Shown here piece by piece: positions 44,311-54,561 of a stretch of 64,000 bases of DNA. The notes below the pieces were generated by a model. It saw nothing but the letters and a program-made list of their open reading frames with translations. It did not search any database and was not told the origin of the DNA. The stretch comes from an uncultured Pelagibacteraceae bacterium (lineage in GTDB: Bacteria; Pseudomonadota; Alphaproteobacteria; Pelagibacterales; Pelagibacteraceae): the NCBI GenBank assembly GCA_902569105.1, contig CACFTE010000002.1, positions 43,501 to 107,500 on the forward strand, in the 5' to 3' direction. Numbering within the stretch: position 1 is the first letter of the stretch; every line of letters starts with the position of its first letter. The position numbers were made by a program, and so were the translations under genes.

Positions 44311-45954
44311 ATGAATTCAAAAAGTAAAATACTAGCCTTAAAATATAGACCTCAAAATTTTCAACAATTAGTCGGTCAAGAAGTTATTGCGGAGAGTATA
44401 TTCAACTCAATTAAGAATGATAAAGTTCCAAATGCATACTTGTTTCTTGGTATCAGAGGAACAGGCAAAACTTCATTAGCAAGAATAGTTGCGAAAGCTT
44501 TAAACTGTGAAAATGGTGTTCAAAATTTATGTGCAGATAATTTTTGCGATAGCTGCCAATCAATTACTGATGGAAATAATATCGATATAATTGAAGTGGA
44601 TGGAGCATCTTCAACTTCTGTTAATAATATTAAAGAGCTTATTGACTCCTCTAAGTATAAACCTACATCTGCAAAGTACAAAATTTATATTATAGATGAA
44701 GTTCATATGATTTCTTCCTCTGCGTTTGCAGCGCTATTAAAGACACTAGAAGAACCACCGCCACATCTCAAATTTATTTTTGCAAGTACAGAGGTTAAAA
44801 AAATACCTGTAACGATAATTTCAAGATGCCAAAGATATGATCTTTCAAGAGTAAATTCAGAGAAATTATTTAAATTTTTGTCAAAAATTAAGAATTTAGA
44901 AAATGGGAAAATTTCTGATGATGCAATAAAATTGATTGTGAAGTTATCTGAGGGTTCAGTGAGAGACGCTCTCTCTTTACTTGACAGAGCTATGTTAGTA
45001 GAAAATCATGGAAAAGAACTTAGTCTTGAGGCTGCACAAAAAATATTTGGATATTTTGAAAAAAGTATTATTTTGGATTTAATTCAACAAGTTTTAGATG
45101 GAAACGAAGTCAAAACTCTAAAGATATACAAGGAAATTTATAATTCAGGTATAGAACCCAAAGTATTTCTAAATGAGTTTTTAGATGCATTATACTATTT
45201 AAAAAATGTAGAATTCATAAGTTCAGATGGAACTAATTTTGATTTAAATGATAAAGAGTTTGAAAAAATCAAAATAATGTCAAAAAAAACAGAAAAAAAA
45301 GATTTACTTTTACTTTGGCAATTTACTTTAAATAATCTTGAAAAGATTGATATTATAAAAAATCAAAACCAGTTTGTAGAAATGTTTTTAATTAGATCTT
45401 TGTATTTAAAAAAGATTATAGAACCCGAAAAAAAAAATAAAAATGATAAATTTATAAAAGACTCAAATGTAGACCAAACTAAACATGAAAAACAAAATAT
45501 TTTACAACAAGATCCAATCGAACAATTAAAAAATATCGAACAAGAGGAAAAAATTTTACCCGAGTCAGACATAAAAAATAAACTTGAGATTATTGAAATT
45601 AAAAGTTTTGAAGAACTGATAAAAATTTTCGAAAAAAAGAAAGAATTAAAATTAAAATTCGAACTTGAAAATAATTTAAGACTAGTGAGTTTTACGGATC
45701 AAAAAATTGAGATCTCATTTAATTCTAATCTTGATAAGACTTTTGTAAAAGAGTTAAGTACAAAATTGTTGGAATGGACAAATAAAAGATGGATCATTGC
45801 TTTTTCTAAAGAAGAGGGTTTGCCAACTTTAAAAGAACAAAAAAAAAAGTTAAAAGTAAATTTATTAAAAAAAGTATCTAGTTCTGAATTCTCTAATAAA
45901 GTTAAAAAAATTTTTCCTGATGCGGAACTTGTTAATGTAGATGATGGAAATTAA
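44311..45954 (+). CDS. dnaX: DNA polymerase III subunit gamma/tau
   Basis: A 547-aa clamp-loader ATPase with ALKYRPQNFQQLVGQE and Walker A GIRGTGKTS. The zinc module (Cys in LNCENGVQNLCADNFCDSCQ), Walker B IYIIDEVHMIS, FASTEVKKIPVTIISRCQR and the C-terminal Lys/Glu-rich tail (about 365-460) are also clear. I see no obvious slippery site for the short gamma form. dnaX, ybaB and recR form the usual operon behind the SRP RNA. Confidence 0.95.
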   Translation: MNSKSKILALKYRPQNFQQLVGQEVIAESIFNSIKNDKVPNAYLFLGIRGTGKTSLARIVAKALNCENGVQNLCADNFCDSCQSITDGNNIDIIEVDGASSTSVNNIKELIDSSKYKPTSAKYKIYIIDEVHMISSSAFAALLKTLEEPPPHLKFIFASTEVKKIPVTIISRCQRYDLSRVNSEKLFKFLSKIKNLENGKISDDAIKLIVKLSEGSVRDALSLLDRAMLVENHGKELSLEAAQKIFGYFEKSIILDLIQQVLDGNEVKTLKIYKEIYNSGIEPKVFLNEFLDALYYLKNVEFISSDGTNFDLNDKEFEKIKIMSKKTEKKDLLLLWQFTLNNLEKIDIIKNQNQFVEMFLIRSLYLKKIIEPEKKNKNDKFIKDSNVDQTKHEKQNILQQDPIEQLKNIEQEEKILPESDIKNKLEIIEIKSFEELIKIFEKKKELKLKFELENNLRLVSFTDQKIEISFNSNLDKTFVKELSTKLLEWTNKRWIIAFSKEEGLPTLKEQKKKLKVNLLKKVSSSEFSNKVKKIFPDAELVNVDDGN

Positions 45955-45956
45955 TT

Positions 45957-46274
45957 ATGAATGATTTTTCAAAAATAATTGAGAAAGCAAAAGAGCTTGA
46001 AAAAAAAATGAAAGAAAGCCAAGAATCAATAAAAAAAATTGAGGTAGTTGGTAGTTCCGGAGGAGATTTGGTTAAAGTTAAATTAAATGGTGAAGGTGAA
46101 ATGGTATCAATTGAGATATCGGAAAAACTTTTAAATGAAGAAAAAAATATTATAGAAGATTTGGTTAAAGCTGCCCATAACAATGCAAAATCTTCATTAA
46201 AATCAAAAACAACAGAAGAAATTTCTAAATCAGCAGGAAACTTTGGAATACCTGGATTTAAGTGGCCTTTATAA
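45957..46274 (+). CDS. ybaB: YbaB/EbfC nucleoid-associated protein
   Basis: A 105-aa member of the YbaB/EbfC family. It has a charged N-terminal helix (IIEKAKELEKKMKESQESIKK) and the central GSSGGDLVKVKLNGEGEM. The C-terminal part holds AAHNNAKSSLKSKT. It is a small DNA-binding nucleoid protein encoded between dnaX and recR in most bacteria. It starts 2 bp after the dnaX stop. Confidence 0.94.
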   Translation: MNDFSKIIEKAKELEKKMKESQESIKKIEVVGSSGGDLVKVKLNGEGEMVSIEISEKLLNEEKNIIEDLVKAAHNNAKSSLKSKTTEEISKSAGNFGIPGFKWPL

Positions 46275-46278
46275 CAAA

Positions 46279-46884
46279 ATGCAAAATATTTCTGAAATTG
46301 AAGAATTGATAAAATTAATTTCTAAACTTCCTGGTTTAGGAACAAGATCAGCAAAAAGGATTGTTTTAAAGATGATCAATAACAGAGAGGAATTAATAAG
46401 ACCATTAGCAAAAAATTTAGCAGAGGTTTACAAAAATATATCTAGATGTAAAACTTGCGGATCATTAAAATCAAATAATATTGGTTGTAATAATTGTGAA
46501 AATTTGAATCAAAAATTCAGTAAAATTTGTGTGGTTGAAAATATAGCTGATCAATGGAGTATTGAAGCATCTAGTGTTTATCAAGGATATTTTCATATTC
46601 TTGGGGGCACAATTTCGTCAAACAACATGAATAAAGATGAACTATTGATAAACGCGTTAGTTAATCGAGTAAAAAAAGAAAAAATTGAGGAAGTAATTTT
46701 AGCTACTAGTGCTACAATTGAGGGTCAGACTACTGCGTTTTATATACAAGACAGTTTCAAAGACGTTGAGGTAAAAATTTCTAAGCTAGCCCAAGGATTG
46801 CCTGTCGGTGGGGAAATAGAAAGTTTGGATGATGGAACTTTAATTTACGCATTCAAAAATAGAAATTCCTTCAAAAAGGATTAA
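46279..46884 (+). CDS. recR: Recombination protein RecR
   Basis: A 201-aa protein starting at the ATG at 46279 (MQNISEIEELIKLISKL). A longer TTG-initiated frame from 46243 is rejected because it overlaps ybaB. It has the HhH motif PGLGTRSAKRIVLKM, the four-Cys zinc site CKTCGSLKSNNIGCNNC and a Toprim domain (KICVVENIADQWSIE, GYFHILGG). RecR with RecFO loads RecA at gaps. It ends 4 nt into convergent glcB. Confidence 0.94.
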   Translation: MQNISEIEELIKLISKLPGLGTRSAKRIVLKMINNREELIRPLAKNLAEVYKNISRCKTCGSLKSNNIGCNNCENLNQKFSKICVVENIADQWSIEASSVYQGYFHILGGTISSNNMNKDELLINALVNRVKKEKIEEVILATSATIEGQTTAFYIQDSFKDVEVKISKLAQGLPVGGEIESLDDGTLIYAFKNRNSFKKD

Positions 46885-49031
46885 TTTTTTTTAATTAATC
46901 TGTTTAGATGAAGAAGTGGTTCAGTATATCCCGAAGGCTGGTCTTTACCTTGAAAAACAAGTTCACAAGCCGTCTTAAATGCTATTGACCTATCAAAATT
47001 TGGAGACATTTTTTGATAAAATTTATCCTTTTTATTTTGCTCATCTACGATTTTTGCCATTTTTTTCATAATTTCTAAAACTTGCTTTCTGCTGCAAACT
47101 CCATGATAAAGCCAGTTTGTTATTTGTTGAGATGAAATCCTGAGTGTTGCTCTGTCTTCCATCAATCCAACGTTATTAATATCTGGTACTTTAGAACATC
47201 CCACGCCCTGATCAATCCATCTTACCACATACCCCAAAATTGTTTGTGCAGAGTTAGATATTTCTTTACTTATTTCATCATTTGACCAATTAGGTTTTTT
47301 TACAATTGGAATGTCTAATAAATCGTCTAATTTTGCTTTTTCTCTCATTTTTATTTCAAGGTGTTTTTCAAAAATGTTCACCTGATGATAATGCAAAGCA
47401 TGAAGAGCAGCCGCAGTAGGAGATGGTACCCAAGCACAGTTTGCGCCAGCTTCAAGATGAGAGATTTTTTGTTTTAACATATCAGCCATTAAATCTGGCA
47501 TTGCCCACATTCCTTTCCCAATTTGAGCCTTACCTGAAAAACCACAACTTAATCCAATATCAATATTATTATTTTCATATGCATTTAACCAAGCTGAAGC
47601 TTTCATATCTCCTTTTTTAATTACTGGACCTGCCTCCATAGAAGTATGCATCTCATCACCTACACGATCTAAAAAGCCTGTATTAATGAAACAGACTCTA
47701 TTTTCTAAAGTTCTTATACACTCTTTTAGGTTAACTGTTGTTCTTCTTTCTTCGTCCATAATTCCACACTTGATTGTAAATTTTTCTAATCCTAAAACCT
47801 CTTCTACTTTAGTAAATAACAAATTAGTAAAAGCTGTTTCCTCTGGACCGTGCTGTTTAGGTTTAACAATATAAATTGAGCCTGTTCTTGAATTATTTTT
47901 ATTTTTTAAATCATGAATTGCGCATAAAGAAGTAATAAATGCATCTAAAATCCCCTCAGGTATTTCAGATCCATCTTCTAATAAAATTGCTGAATTAGTC
48001 ATTAAATGACCCACATTTCTATTTAAAAGAAGTGCTCTTCCATGCATATTTTCTTTTTTACCGTTTTTAGATATATAACTTCTATTCGGGTTTAATTTTC
48101 TTCTTAACTTTTTTCCATCTTTTTCAAACTCAGCTACTAGATTTTTTTTCATTAGGCCTAACCAATTTTTGTATCCAATAATTTTATCTTCCGCGTCAAC
48201 TGCAGCTACAGAATCTTCATGATCACAAATAGTAGAGATTGCTGCTTCTACAATTATATCTGATATACCAGCGGGGTCTCCTTTAGCACTAAATGCACTT
48301 GGATTAATAATAATTTCTATATGAAGATTATTATTTTTTAAAATAACTGCTGAAATTTTGTCTTTGTCTAGCCGGTATCCTACATATTTATTTTCATCCT
48401 TTAGTTTAGTTTTTCCCTTCTCAGTCTTTATTACTAAATTATGATCTTCAATTAATATTTCAGTAACTTTTTTCCACGATGAGTCTTTTAATTTGAAGTT
48501 TTGATCTAAAAAATTTTTTGTATATTGAATTACCTGAAGTCCTCTTTCGGGATCATATCTTTCACTAATAGACTCCTCTGAGGACACCACATCAGTTCCA
48601 TATAAACTATCATACAGACTCATCCATCTGGCATTAGCAGCGTTTAACGCGTATCTAGCATTCATTATTGGAACTACAAGTTGAGGACCAGCAATAGTTG
48701 AAATTTCTTTATCTACATTTCTTGTTTTAATTTTAAAATCACTACCCTCTTTTTTAAGATAGCCAATTTTTGAAAGATAGGATTTATACTCACTGACATT
48801 AAATTCTTTTTCATAATTTTCTATATGCCATCTATCTATGTCCATTTGTAATCTTTTTCTTATTTTAAGTAATTCTCTATTCTTTGGAGCGAGTTCGTGA
48901 CTAACTTTGCTAAGACCTTTCCAAAAATCGTGTTCAGTTACACCAGTTTCTGGCAATGCATTCTTATTTATAAAATTATACAAATCTTGAGAAACTGAAA
49001 GGTTTTCAATATTTAAATACTTTTGTTGCAT
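46881..49031 (-). CDS. glcB: Malate synthase G
   Basis: A 716-aa TIM-barrel enzyme that condenses glyoxylate with acetyl-CoA. The catalytic blocks GIMDEERRTTVNLKECIR, FINTGFLDRVGDEMHTS and AMPDLMADML are clear, as are GANCAWVPSPTAAALHALHY and RDxV-like ends. The length matches isoform G (about 720 aa). In other SAR11 genomes glcB is controlled by an upstream glycine riboswitch, but the 97-bp gap upstream here shows none. Confidence 0.96.
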   Translation of the reverse strand: MQQKYLNIENLSVSQDLYNFINKNALPETGVTEHDFWKGLSKVSHELAPKNRELLKIRKRLQMDIDRWHIENYEKEFNVSEYKSYLSKIGYLKKEGSDFKIKTRNVDKEISTIAGPQLVVPIMNARYALNAANARWMSLYDSLYGTDVVSSEESISERYDPERGLQVIQYTKNFLDQNFKLKDSSWKKVTEILIEDHNLVIKTEKGKTKLKDENKYVGYRLDKDKISAVILKNNNLHIEIIINPSAFSAKGDPAGISDIIVEAAISTICDHEDSVAAVDAEDKIIGYKNWLGLMKKNLVAEFEKDGKKLRRKLNPNRSYISKNGKKENMHGRALLLNRNVGHLMTNSAILLEDGSEIPEGILDAFITSLCAIHDLKNKNNSRTGSIYIVKPKQHGPEETAFTNLLFTKVEEVLGLEKFTIKCGIMDEERRTTVNLKECIRTLENRVCFINTGFLDRVGDEMHTSMEAGPVIKKGDMKASAWLNAYENNNIDIGLSCGFSGKAQIGKGMWAMPDLMADMLKQKISHLEAGANCAWVPSPTAAALHALHYHQVNIFEKHLEIKMREKAKLDDLLDIPIVKKPNWSNDEISKEISNSAQTILGYVVRWIDQGVGCSKVPDINNVGLMEDRATLRISSQQITNWLYHGVCSRKQVLEIMKKMAKIVDEQNKKDKFYQKMSPNFDRSIAFKTACELVFQGKDQPSGYTEPLLHLNRLIKKN

Positions 49032-49128
49032 ATAATTTAATCTTGATATGTTTTAAAAAAATTTTGTATAATAGTAAATTGATTAAATTGGCCTCTTTAT
49101 TGCCTTTATTATATAAAATAGTGAATTT

Positions 49129-50235
49129 ATGAAAAATTATTTAAGTTTTGAAAATGAAGTAAAAGAATTAGAGGCTGAACTTGATACGTTAAAGGATCCT
49201 TACAATAATGCTGGAATATCCGAGGTAAATACTGCTGAAATTACCTCGTTTGAAAATAAGATAAATAGTAAATTAGAGAAAATATATTCTAAATTAAATC
49301 CATGGGAAACCACTCAAGTTGCAAGACATGAGGATCGTCCAAAAGCTAAATATTTTATCGAAAATTTATTTGAAGATTTTATTTCCTTATCTGGAGATAG
49401 ATTTTATGGAGAGGATAAATCAGTAATTGCTGGATTTGCAAAATTTAACGGTAAGTCAATTTTAGTTATTGGACAAGAAAAAGGCGAAAACTTAGAGGAA
49501 AGATTGGATAGGAATTTTGGAATGATGAGGCCGGAAGGATATAGAAAAAGTATAAGGTTAATGGAATTGGCAAATAAATTTAACATACCTATAATTACAT
49601 TCATAGATACACCAGGAGCTTATCCTGGAGTTGGAGCTGAAGAGAGAGGACAGGCAGAAGCAATTGCAAGATCAATACAAAGCTGCATACAACTAAAAGT
49701 TCCAAATATTTCTATAATAATCGGTGAAGGAGGCTCAGGGGGAGCAATAGCACTGGCTTCTGCCAGTAAGGTGATAATGTTAGAAAATGCAATTTACTCT
49801 GTAATATCACCTGAGGGATGTGCAACAATTTTGTGGAGAGATCCAAAGAAAACATTGGAAGCAGCAAAAGCTATGAAGCTTACATCGAAAGAATTATTTG
49901 ATTTAAATATTGTTGATGAAATAATTAAAGAACCAATTGGCGGTGCGCATAGAGATAAACAAAAAATTTTAGAAAGCATTCGTGTATCAATTCAAAAAAA
50001 CTTAATAGATTTTCAAAATCTAACACCTGAAGAAATAATATCTCAAAGGAAAAATAAATTTTTAAAAATTGGAAGAGGTGGTGGTTTTTCTAGTACAGAA
50101 GATACTTACTCAGGACTTTCTCTTAAAAAAAATAATTTATCAAAAATACTTGAAAAATTCTCAAAAAATAAAAAAATTATATTTTTTTCTCTTTTATTAG
50201 CAATTTCTATATTTTTTATAGCTTACTTGCTATAG
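49129..50235 (+). CDS. accA: Acetyl-CoA carboxylase carboxyltransferase subunit alpha, with C-terminal membrane tail
   Basis: A 368-aa protein. Residues 1-313 match AccA: LSFENEVKELEAEL start, PKAKYFIENLFEDFISLSGDR, FIDTPGAYPGVGAEERGQAEA, GEGGSGGAIALASASKVIM, and the usual end QRKNKFLKIGR. About 55 extra residues follow, with a linker (GGGFSSTEDTYSGLSLKKNN) and a clear hydrophobic segment ([19 protein letters not shown]). That would tether the carboxyltransferase to the inner membrane. The 3' end overlaps convergent secA by 6 nt. Confidence 0.92.
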   Translation: MKNYLSFENEVKELEAELDTLKDPYNNAGISEVNTAEITSFENKINSKLEKIYSKLNPWETTQVARHEDRPKAKYFIENLFEDFISLSGDRFYGEDKSVIAGFAKFNGKSILVIGQEKGENLEERLDRNFGMMRPEGYRKSIRLMELANKFNIPIITFIDTPGAYPGVGAEERGQAEAIARSIQSCIQLKVPNISIIIGEGGSGGAIALASASKVIMLENAIYSVISPEGCATILWRDPKKTLEAAKAMKLTSKELFDLNIVDEIIKEPIGGAHRDKQKILESIRVSIQKNLIDFQNLTPEEIISQRKNKFLKIGRGGGFSSTEDTYSGLSLKKNNLSKILEKFSKNKKIIFFSLLLAISIFFIAYLL

Positions 50236-52143
50236 AGCACCACAACAATTTTTATATTTTTTGCCAGATCCACATGGACATGGTTCATTTCTACCAATTT
50301 TTCTAGAAGAAACCTCTTTAGGATTATTCTGAACTTCTTCATTATTGTTGTTTTCATTTTCTTTGTTAACTATTTTTATATTTAGTAGTAATCCAATAAA
50401 TTGATTTTTTAATCTATAAAGTAAATCCTCAAATAAGTTAAAAGCTTCCTTTTTATATTCTATGAGTGGATCTCTTTGACCATATGATCTCAAACCAATT
50501 ACTTGTCTCAATTGTTCTAAATATTGGATATGCATCTTCCAATTTTGATCAATAAGTTGTAAAAATATATTTTTTTCAATTTCTTTAGATTGACTTTCAC
50601 CTAGAATTGATAATCTTTCGCTTCTTTTATATTCTAGTTTTTCTATTATTTGATCTTTGAAATTTTTATCTTCACTGCTTATTAATTTATCAATTTCATC
50701 TTTAGTGAAAGATCCACCGAGTGAAGATAATAATTTTTTTTCAACATCATTTTTTTTGTTTTTATATTCGATCAATTCATCTATTATTTGAATAATAAAA
50801 TTATTAGCAAATTCGTAAGCATTTAAACTTTCCATAACTTTTCTTCTTTGAGAAAAAATTACTTTTCTTTGGTCATTTAATACATCATCAAACTTCAATA
50901 AAGATTTTCTTATATCAAAGTTTCTTGACTCCACTTTTTGTTGAGCTCTTTCGAGTGCTTTATTTATCCATGGATGATCTATACTTTCACCATCTTTTAA
51001 GCCTAACTTTTCTAATAAATTATTCATAGACTCTGAACCAAAAATCCTCATCAGGTCATCCTCTAGGCTAACAAAAAAAATTGAACTTCCTTCATCACCC
51101 TGTCTTCCAGATCTACCTCTTGCTTGATTATCGACTCTTCTACTTTCCATTCTTTCTGTGCCAATAACAATAAGTCCCCCTATTTCTTTAATTTCATTTA
51201 TTAAATTGTTATCTAAATTTTTTCCTCCAAGTTTAATATCAACTCCTCGGCCTGAAATACTGGTAGTAATAATCACAGATTTTTTTGCACCTGCATCAGC
51301 AATAATTTCAGCTTCTTTGTGATGGTTTTTTGCATTTAAAACTATGTGTTCAATTTTTTTCTGTTTAAGCAATGTCGAATAATGTTCTGACTTATTAATA
51401 CTACTTGTAAAAATTAAAATTGGTTGGCCTAAAATATATTTATCATTTACTAATTTGACTATGGCCTCATCTTTTTCTTTTGATGTTCTATAAATTTGAT
51501 CATTTAGATCTTTTCGTATCATTTTTTGATTTGTTGGAATTTCTACAACATTAAGATTATAAATTTCATAAAATTCCTGAGCTTCGGTTGCGGCGGTTCC
51601 TGTACAGCCACAAAGTTTCTTATATAATTTGAAATAATTTTGATATGTAATTGATGCCAAAGTCTGGTTTTCAAACTGTATGTTTAAATTTTCTTTAGCT
51701 TCTAGACTTTGATGTAATCCATCACCAAATCTCCTTCCTGGCATTTGTCTTCCAGACTGCTCATCAATTATTACTATTTCATTTTCTTTAACGATATAAT
51801 CTTTTCCGTTTTCAAATACATAATTTGCTCTTAACGATTGATTTACTAAATGAACTAAAGACATATTCTCTGGGTCGTAAAAATTATTATTTTTTAAAAT
51901 ACCCGCCTCGGAAAAAATTTTTTCTACACTATCTATACCTTTGTTCGTTAATAAAATATTTCTATTTTTTTCATCTATATCAAAATCATCTATCTCTAAT
52001 TTTTTTATTAATTTGTTTACAATTATATACTGTTCAGTCTTATTTTCTGCTTTACCAGATATAATCAAAGGGACTCTGGCCTCATCGATTAAACAAGAGT
52101 CAATCTCATCAACTATTGCATAATTATGACCTCTTTGTACCAT
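50230..52143 (-). CDS. secA: SecA ATPase, C-terminal fragment (frameshifted gene)
   Basis: This 637-aa piece starts [18 protein letters not shown], which should continue directly from the N-terminal fragment. It contains Walker B IVDEID, helicase motifs ([41 protein letters not shown]) and the preprotein cross-linking region. It ends in the zinc SEC-C motif [16 protein letters not shown]. SecA drives protein export through SecYEG. The frame is broken at a T7 run (52148-52154). Without one base there, the two fragments would form one typical 840-aa SecA. Confidence 0.93.
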   Translation of the reverse strand: MVQRGHNYAIVDEIDSCLIDEARVPLIISGKAENKTEQYIIVNKLIKKLEIDDFDIDEKNRNILLTNKGIDSVEKIFSEAGILKNNNFYDPENMSLVHLVNQSLRANYVFENGKDYIVKENEIVIIDEQSGRQMPGRRFGDGLHQSLEAKENLNIQFENQTLASITYQNYFKLYKKLCGCTGTAATEAQEFYEIYNLNVVEIPTNQKMIRKDLNDQIYRTSKEKDEAIVKLVNDKYILGQPILIFTSSINKSEHYSTLLKQKKIEHIVLNAKNHHKEAEIIADAGAKKSVIITTSISGRGVDIKLGGKNLDNNLINEIKEIGGLIVIGTERMESRRVDNQARGRSGRQGDEGSSIFFVSLEDDLMRIFGSESMNNLLEKLGLKDGESIDHPWINKALERAQQKVESRNFDIRKSLLKFDDVLNDQRKVIFSQRRKVMESLNAYEFANNFIIQIIDELIEYKNKKNDVEKKLLSSLGGSFTKDEIDKLISSEDKNFKDQIIEKLEYKRSERLSILGESQSKEIEKNIFLQLIDQNWKMHIQYLEQLRQVIGLRSYGQRDPLIEYKKEAFNLFEDLLYRLKNQFIGLLLNIKIVNKENENNNNEEVQNNPKEVSSRKIGRNEPCPCGSGKKYKNCCGAL

Positions 52144-52741
52144 TTCCTTTTTTTGAGAATTTCATGTTGTCTTTAAGATAGTCAAAACCTAATTCACTAT
52201 TAGTCGCGTAAGTAATATCGCATGAATAATTTTTTCTTCTTTCAGTATCGCTTTGACCTGAATTAATGTAACCACAGGTCAGACCTAAAAAACTATAAAT
52301 TTTTCCCATATTCTCAGAATCTCTTTTGGCTAAATAATCATTAACAGTAACAACGTGCACCCCATTGCCTTCTAGAGCGTTTAAATATGCAGCGAGAACG
52401 ATGGTTAAAGTTTTACCCTCACCTGTTTTCATTTCAGCAATTTTATTTTGATGTAAAACTATTCCACCCAACAATTGAACATCAAAGTGTCTTTCATTAT
52501 TAACTCTTTTTGAGGCCTCTCTAACCATTGAGAATGCTTCGGGTATTAAATCATTGATCGTAGAACCTTCTGAAATCTTTTTTTTTAATTCTATAGTCTT
52601 TTTTGGAAAATCTTCATCCCTAAAATTTGAAAACTGGCTCTCTAGGCTATTAATTTTTGCAACAATTTTACCCAAATTATCTAATATTTTTTGATTAGAA
52701 GATTTGAATATTCCAGATATAAGATTTATTGGATTAAACAT
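52124..52741 (-). CDS. secA: SecA ATPase, N-terminal fragment (frameshifted gene)
   Basis: A 205-aa N-terminal SecA piece: [20 protein letters not shown], Walker [28 protein letters not shown] and [16 protein letters not shown]. After the last Lys the frame turns to non-SecA residues (GNGTKRS) and stops. The coding strand has seven A before GGAAATGGT. With six A the frame would read [11 protein letters not shown] and join the downstream fragment exactly. The gene is probably intact in reality, or is rescued by slippage on the A run. Confidence 0.92.
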   Translation of the reverse strand: MFNPINLISGIFKSSNQKILDNLGKIVAKINSLESQFSNFRDEDFPKKTIELKKKISEGSTINDLIPEAFSMVREASKRVNNERHFDVQLLGGIVLHQNKIAEMKTGEGKTLTIVLAAYLNALEGNGVHVVTVNDYLAKRDSENMGKIYSFLGLTCGYINSGQSDTERRKNYSCDITYATNSELGFDYLKDNMKFSKKGNGTKRS

Positions 52742-52801
52742 ATGAGTTATTGTTATTTAAACAAATCTTATATAATCATATTATTAATTTTTTAAACAGA
52801 T

Positions 52802-54097
52802 ATGCTTTTTAAGAAAGAAAAATATCAAATTAAGCCAAATTCTATTGGTTTTTACCAAGATCTGGAGCACTTAGATGGCATGGGAATATCAGCCGTTTCA
52901 GCTAATTTATATTTAGAAAAAAAAAGAGACGATTTAGTTATTTTTTATTTTAGAAAAGGAGCAAGTTGCGCATCGGTTTATACTCAGTCAAATATAAAGT
53001 CAGAAAATATAAAATGGAATCTAAATAACTCAAGAGAGAAAATATATGCTCTTCTTGTAAATACAAGAAATGCAAATGCTTTCACTGGTGAGGATGGATA
53101 TAAATCTATAAATAATATTGCCATGATGTTATCAGAGCATTTGTCACAAAAACAAATAGTAGATGAAGAGGATCCAAAAAAAATCAGTATTAAAAATCTT
53201 ATTTTTGCTTCGACAGGTACTATCGGAGAGAACTTTCCTGAAAAAAAAATATTACAGTCAGTTCCAAAATTGATTGATAATATAAAATACGTTCAGAATA
53301 AATATGTTTGGATGAAAGCTGCGATGGGTATTCTTACCACCGATACAAGACCCAAATTATCAATGGAAGAATGCAAGATAGCAGGAACAAATGTAAAAAT
53401 ATATGGTGTAGCAAAAGGTTCCGGTATGATTTACCCAGATATGGCTACAACACTAGGTTTTGTTTTTACTGATGCAAAAATAAGTGGAAATATTTTAAAA
53501 CAATTATTAAAAAAAAATATTCAAAATACATTCAATGCAATAAGTTGTGATGGTGACACTAGTACCAACGATATGGTAAGTATATTTTCAACTGGCTATG
53601 CAAATAATAAAAATATAAAATCATATAAAGATAAAGCTCTAAATGAGTTTGACAAATCATTAAATTCTGTTTTAAAAAATTTAGCAAAAGCTGTAGCGTC
53701 TGATGGAGAGGGAGCCTCAAAATTTATAATAATTAAAGTAGAAAAATGTAAAAATGAAAATGATGCCAAGAAAATCTGTTTCTCTATAGCAAACTCTCCT
53801 CTAGTTAAAACTGCAATTGCAGGTGGCGATCCTAATTGGGGAAGAATAGTTATGGCTATAGGAAAAACTAAAATTAAATTAAAGTTAAATAAATTTAATA
53901 TTAATATAGGTCCTTATAAAATAATAGAAAATGGAAAAATTGCTCAAAGTTACAATGAAAATGATGTTGCTGAATATATGTCATCTTTTGAAATACAAAT
54001 AAATGTTCAAATTGGAACTGGGAATAAGGAATTTGAAGTATACACCATGGATCTTACAAAAAAGTATATAGAAATTAACGCAGATTATAGATCTTAG
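52802..54097 (+). CDS. argJ: Bifunctional glutamate N-acetyltransferase/N-acetylglutamate synthase
   Basis: A 431-aa ArgJ. The stretch VNTRNANAFTGEDGYKSI, the KAAMGILTTDTRPK block and the autoproteolytic site DMATTLGFVFTDA (cleavage before Thr) are seen. SCDGDTSTNDMV and AGGDPNWGRIVMAIG are also characteristic. It carries the acetyl group in the cyclic arginine pathway and supplies ornithine for argF. It is transcribed divergently from secA over a 60-bp gap. Confidence 0.95.
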   Translation: MLFKKEKYQIKPNSIGFYQDLEHLDGMGISAVSANLYLEKKRDDLVIFYFRKGASCASVYTQSNIKSENIKWNLNNSREKIYALLVNTRNANAFTGEDGYKSINNIAMMLSEHLSQKQIVDEEDPKKISIKNLIFASTGTIGENFPEKKILQSVPKLIDNIKYVQNKYVWMKAAMGILTTDTRPKLSMEECKIAGTNVKIYGVAKGSGMIYPDMATTLGFVFTDAKISGNILKQLLKKNIQNTFNAISCDGDTSTNDMVSIFSTGYANNKNIKSYKDKALNEFDKSLNSVLKNLAKAVASDGEGASKFIIIKVEKCKNENDAKKICFSIANSPLVKTAIAGGDPNWGRIVMAIGKTKIKLKLNKFNINIGPYKIIENGKIAQSYNENDVAEYMSSFEIQINVQIGTGNKEFEVYTMDLTKKYIEINADYRS

Positions 54098-54135
54098 GTT
54101 GTTGAATAAGTATATTATATTATTAAAACAATTAA

Positions 54136-54561
54136 ATGATCAAATATAAAATAAGATGTAAAGACTGTGAGAATACTTTTGATAGTTGGTTTGCATCCTC
54201 TAAAGAATTTGAAAAACTAAAAAAAATGAAATTAATTAACTGTAATATTTGTAAATCTATAAAAATTGATAAATCAATCATGTCTCCAAGAATTTCGTCG
54301 AATTCGAAAAGTTTTAATGATAAAAAAATTGCTAATACAAAACAAGTAAGGTCTAAAATTAAAGAATTTCAAAGCTATATTAAAAAAAATTTTGAGTATG
54401 TTGGTGAAAATTTTACATATGAAGCAAGGTCAATTCATTATGATAATAAAAATTCAAAAAAAGCGATATATGGAAAAGCATCTTCAAAGGATATCAAAGA
54501 ATTAAATGATGAGGGAATAGAAACAGCAGTCATTCCATGGGTTAATGACAATGATAATTAA
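54136..54561 (+). CDS. DUF1178 family protein
   Basis: A 141-aa protein opening MIKYKIRCKDCENTFDSWFA, with two Cys pairs (CKDC at 8-11, CNIC at about 36-39) that look like a zinc ribbon, and a C-terminal YGKASSKDIKELNDEGIE. This matches DUF1178, a small alpha/beta-proteobacterial family of unknown function. It lies 38 bp after argJ and converges on ubiG with a 4-nt overlap. Confidence 0.85.
   Translation: MIKYKIRCKDCENTFDSWFASSKEFEKLKKMKLINCNICKSIKIDKSIMSPRISSNSKSFNDKKIANTKQVRSKIKEFQSYIKKNFEYVGENFTYEARSIHYDNKNSKKAIYGKASSKDIKELNDEGIETAVIPWVNDNDN

Noticed and set aside
46243-46278. TTG start for recR
   Set aside because: It overlaps ybaB and adds non-family residues. The ATG at 46279 gives the usual RecR length.
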